A DNA stretch of 6,493 nucleotides. Source: CAJPSE01 sp963514535. Its GTDB lineage: Bacteria > Synergistota > Synergistia > Synergistales > Aminobacteriaceae. The stretch lies in NCBI GenBank assembly GCA_963514535.1, contig CAUPUB010000112.1, forward strand, positions 1-6,493. Reading direction: 5' to 3'. Shown one piece after another: positions 5,669 through 6,493 of the stretch. Position 1 is the stretch's first letter; every line of letters begins with the position of its first letter. The position numbers and the translations under genes are program-made. Under the pieces are notes generated by a model that was given only the letters and a program-made list of their open reading frames with translations, did no database searches and was not told the origin of the DNA.

Positions 5669-6492
5669 GCCCGCCGCACAGGCCGGGCCCGGCAACCCCA
5701 CCAGTCCCCCAAGCGCAGCTCCCGCTCCGCAGCCAGCCCCGCCGCGGGCAGGGCGGAGAGGAAGGACTCCCGCTCGGACACCGTCATCCCCGAGAAGATT
5801 GCGGCCCCCGTCGGCCTCAGCACGCGCAGCACGTCTGGCAACAGGGCCAGGTTCGGCTCCAGGAGGATGTTGGCCGTCAGCAGGTCGGCATTCGCCTCCA
5901 CGCCCTCCAGGAGGTCCCCTGCGGACAGGTCGCAGAGGATGGGGGGCAGGCCGTTCAGCTCCATGTTGCGCCGCACCTCACCGAGCGTCGCCGGGTCCAG
6001 GTCGCGGGCCACGGCGTGCGCGGCCCCCAGCTCCAGCGCGGCGATGAAAAGGATACCGGTGCCCGTCCCGACATCGACGATCGTATCGTCCTTCCGCACG
6101 GACTCCTCCAGGAGCTCGAGCGCGATGCGCGTGCTCTCGTGATAGCCGGTCCCGAAGGCGGAGGCTGGGTAGATGAGGATTGGAATCCGCCCCTCGGGCG
6201 CGGAATCCCTGTGCCATGGGGCCATGACGACGAGCCCACGCCCCGCCTCGAGCGGGGGGAAGGCCTCCAGGTGCTGCGTGTGCCAGGGGCGGTCCTCCAC
6301 CTTGCCGTGCGCGCGCAGCACGACGCCGGGGAAGCCGGCCAGAAGCTCTTTCAGCTCCGCAAGAAGGGCGACGATCTCCCGGGAGCTGCGGTAGGCCGCC
6401 CGCAGCACCAGCCTGTCCCCCTCCTCGAAGAGCTCCGACCCCATGGCTCCGGAGAGCGCGGCGAGGTCGAACAGACGCTCCTCCGTCCAGGC
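5665..6492 (-). CDS. prmA: Ribosomal protein L11 methyltransferase, 5' end beyond the window
   Basis: A cytoplasmic SAM-dependent enzyme that methylates ribosomal protein L11. The visible 275 residues remain open to the right edge, beginning AWTEERLFDLAALSGAM, so an apparent ATG at 6444 is internal or at best an alternative start. The C-terminal Rossmann methyltransferase domain is complete: SAFGTGYHESTR (the PrmA substrate loop; bacterial versions read GTGTHPTT or, as I recall in Thermus, GTGHHETTR), SAM motif I VDVGTGTG, the acidic loop ARDLDPATLGEVRRNMELNG, and LLTANILLEPN, the ANIL/ANLY signature of PrmA. Family lengths are about 254-311, so few residues are missing. Its stop codon TGA overlaps the start of mtaB (GTGA). 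In Firmicutes prmA sits after dnaK-dnaJ and before rsmE and mtaB; here rsmE is absent and an Hsp70/J pair follows mtaB. The operon promoter must be to the right of this window. Confidence 0.9.
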   Translation of the reverse strand, partial: AWTEERLFDLAALSGAMGSELFEEGDRLVLRAAYRSSREIVALLAELKELLAGFPGVVLRAHGKVEDRPWHTQHLEAFPPLEAGRGLVVMAPWHRDSAPEGRIPILIYPASAFGTGYHESTRIALELLEESVRKDDTIVDVGTGTGILFIAALELGAAHAVARDLDPATLGEVRRNMELNGLPPILCDLSAGDLLEGVEANADLLTANILLEPNLALLPDVLRVLRPTGAAIFSGMTVSERESFLSALPAAGLAAERELRLGDWWGCRARPVRRA

Positions 6493-6493
6493 A

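Noticed and set aside
5039..6142. 367-codon open frame on the plus strand
   Set aside because: It runs antisense across mtaB and prmA, both confirmed by catalytic motifs; composition is Arg/Pro/Ser-rich, typical of a shadow frame.

Overview
The window is GC-rich bacterial DNA. It carries four genes of one leftward (minus-strand) cluster on the right, a short rightward gene in the middle, and a leftward two-gene unit on the left. A water-forming-type NADH oxidase and a compact GC-rich gene layout suggest an anaerobic or microaerotolerant bacterium. A Synergistota-like organism is my best guess, with low confidence, because no marker RNA is present.

Right part (about 6493 down to 1689, minus strand): prmA (ribosomal protein L11 methyltransferase, 5' end beyond the window), mtaB (tRNA ms2t6A37 methylthiotransferase), a short divergent Hsp70 and a J-domain protein follow each other in one direction. 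prmA/mtaB overlap by GTGA and mtaB/hsp70 by ATGA, so these three are almost certainly one translationally coupled operon. The J-domain gene follows after 63 bp that contain a 21-bp near-palindrome. Neither chaperone is a housekeeping DnaK or DnaJ. The Hsp70 is only about 526 residues, and the J protein has an HPD J-domain, a charged helical segment and a HEAT-like helical C-terminus, with no zinc finger. The pair looks like a dedicated chaperone/co-chaperone system next to two genes for modifying the translation apparatus.

Middle part (1127-1688): a rightward gene for a small secreted basic protein of unknown function converges on the J-domain gene. A perfect 17-bp inverted repeat with a nested hairpin lies inside the last codons of the J-domain gene, only 10 bp separate the two stop codons, and the hairpin probably ends transcription from one or both sides. 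Upstream of the small secreted gene, a 174-bp divergent intergenic region holds a good leftward sigma-70-type promoter, three direct copies of a 12-bp motif abutting that promoter, and an attenuator-like hairpin in the leftward leader.

Left part (1126 down to 1): the leftward promoter drives a 63-residue protein of unknown function and then a water-forming-type NADH oxidase (nox), truncated by the left edge after its second FAD motif. Their co-orientation, the 70-bp gap and the absence of a convincing terminator suggest co-transcription, so the small protein may relate to oxygen or redox handling. No RNA gene, CRISPR array, insertion sequence or phage gene was seen.
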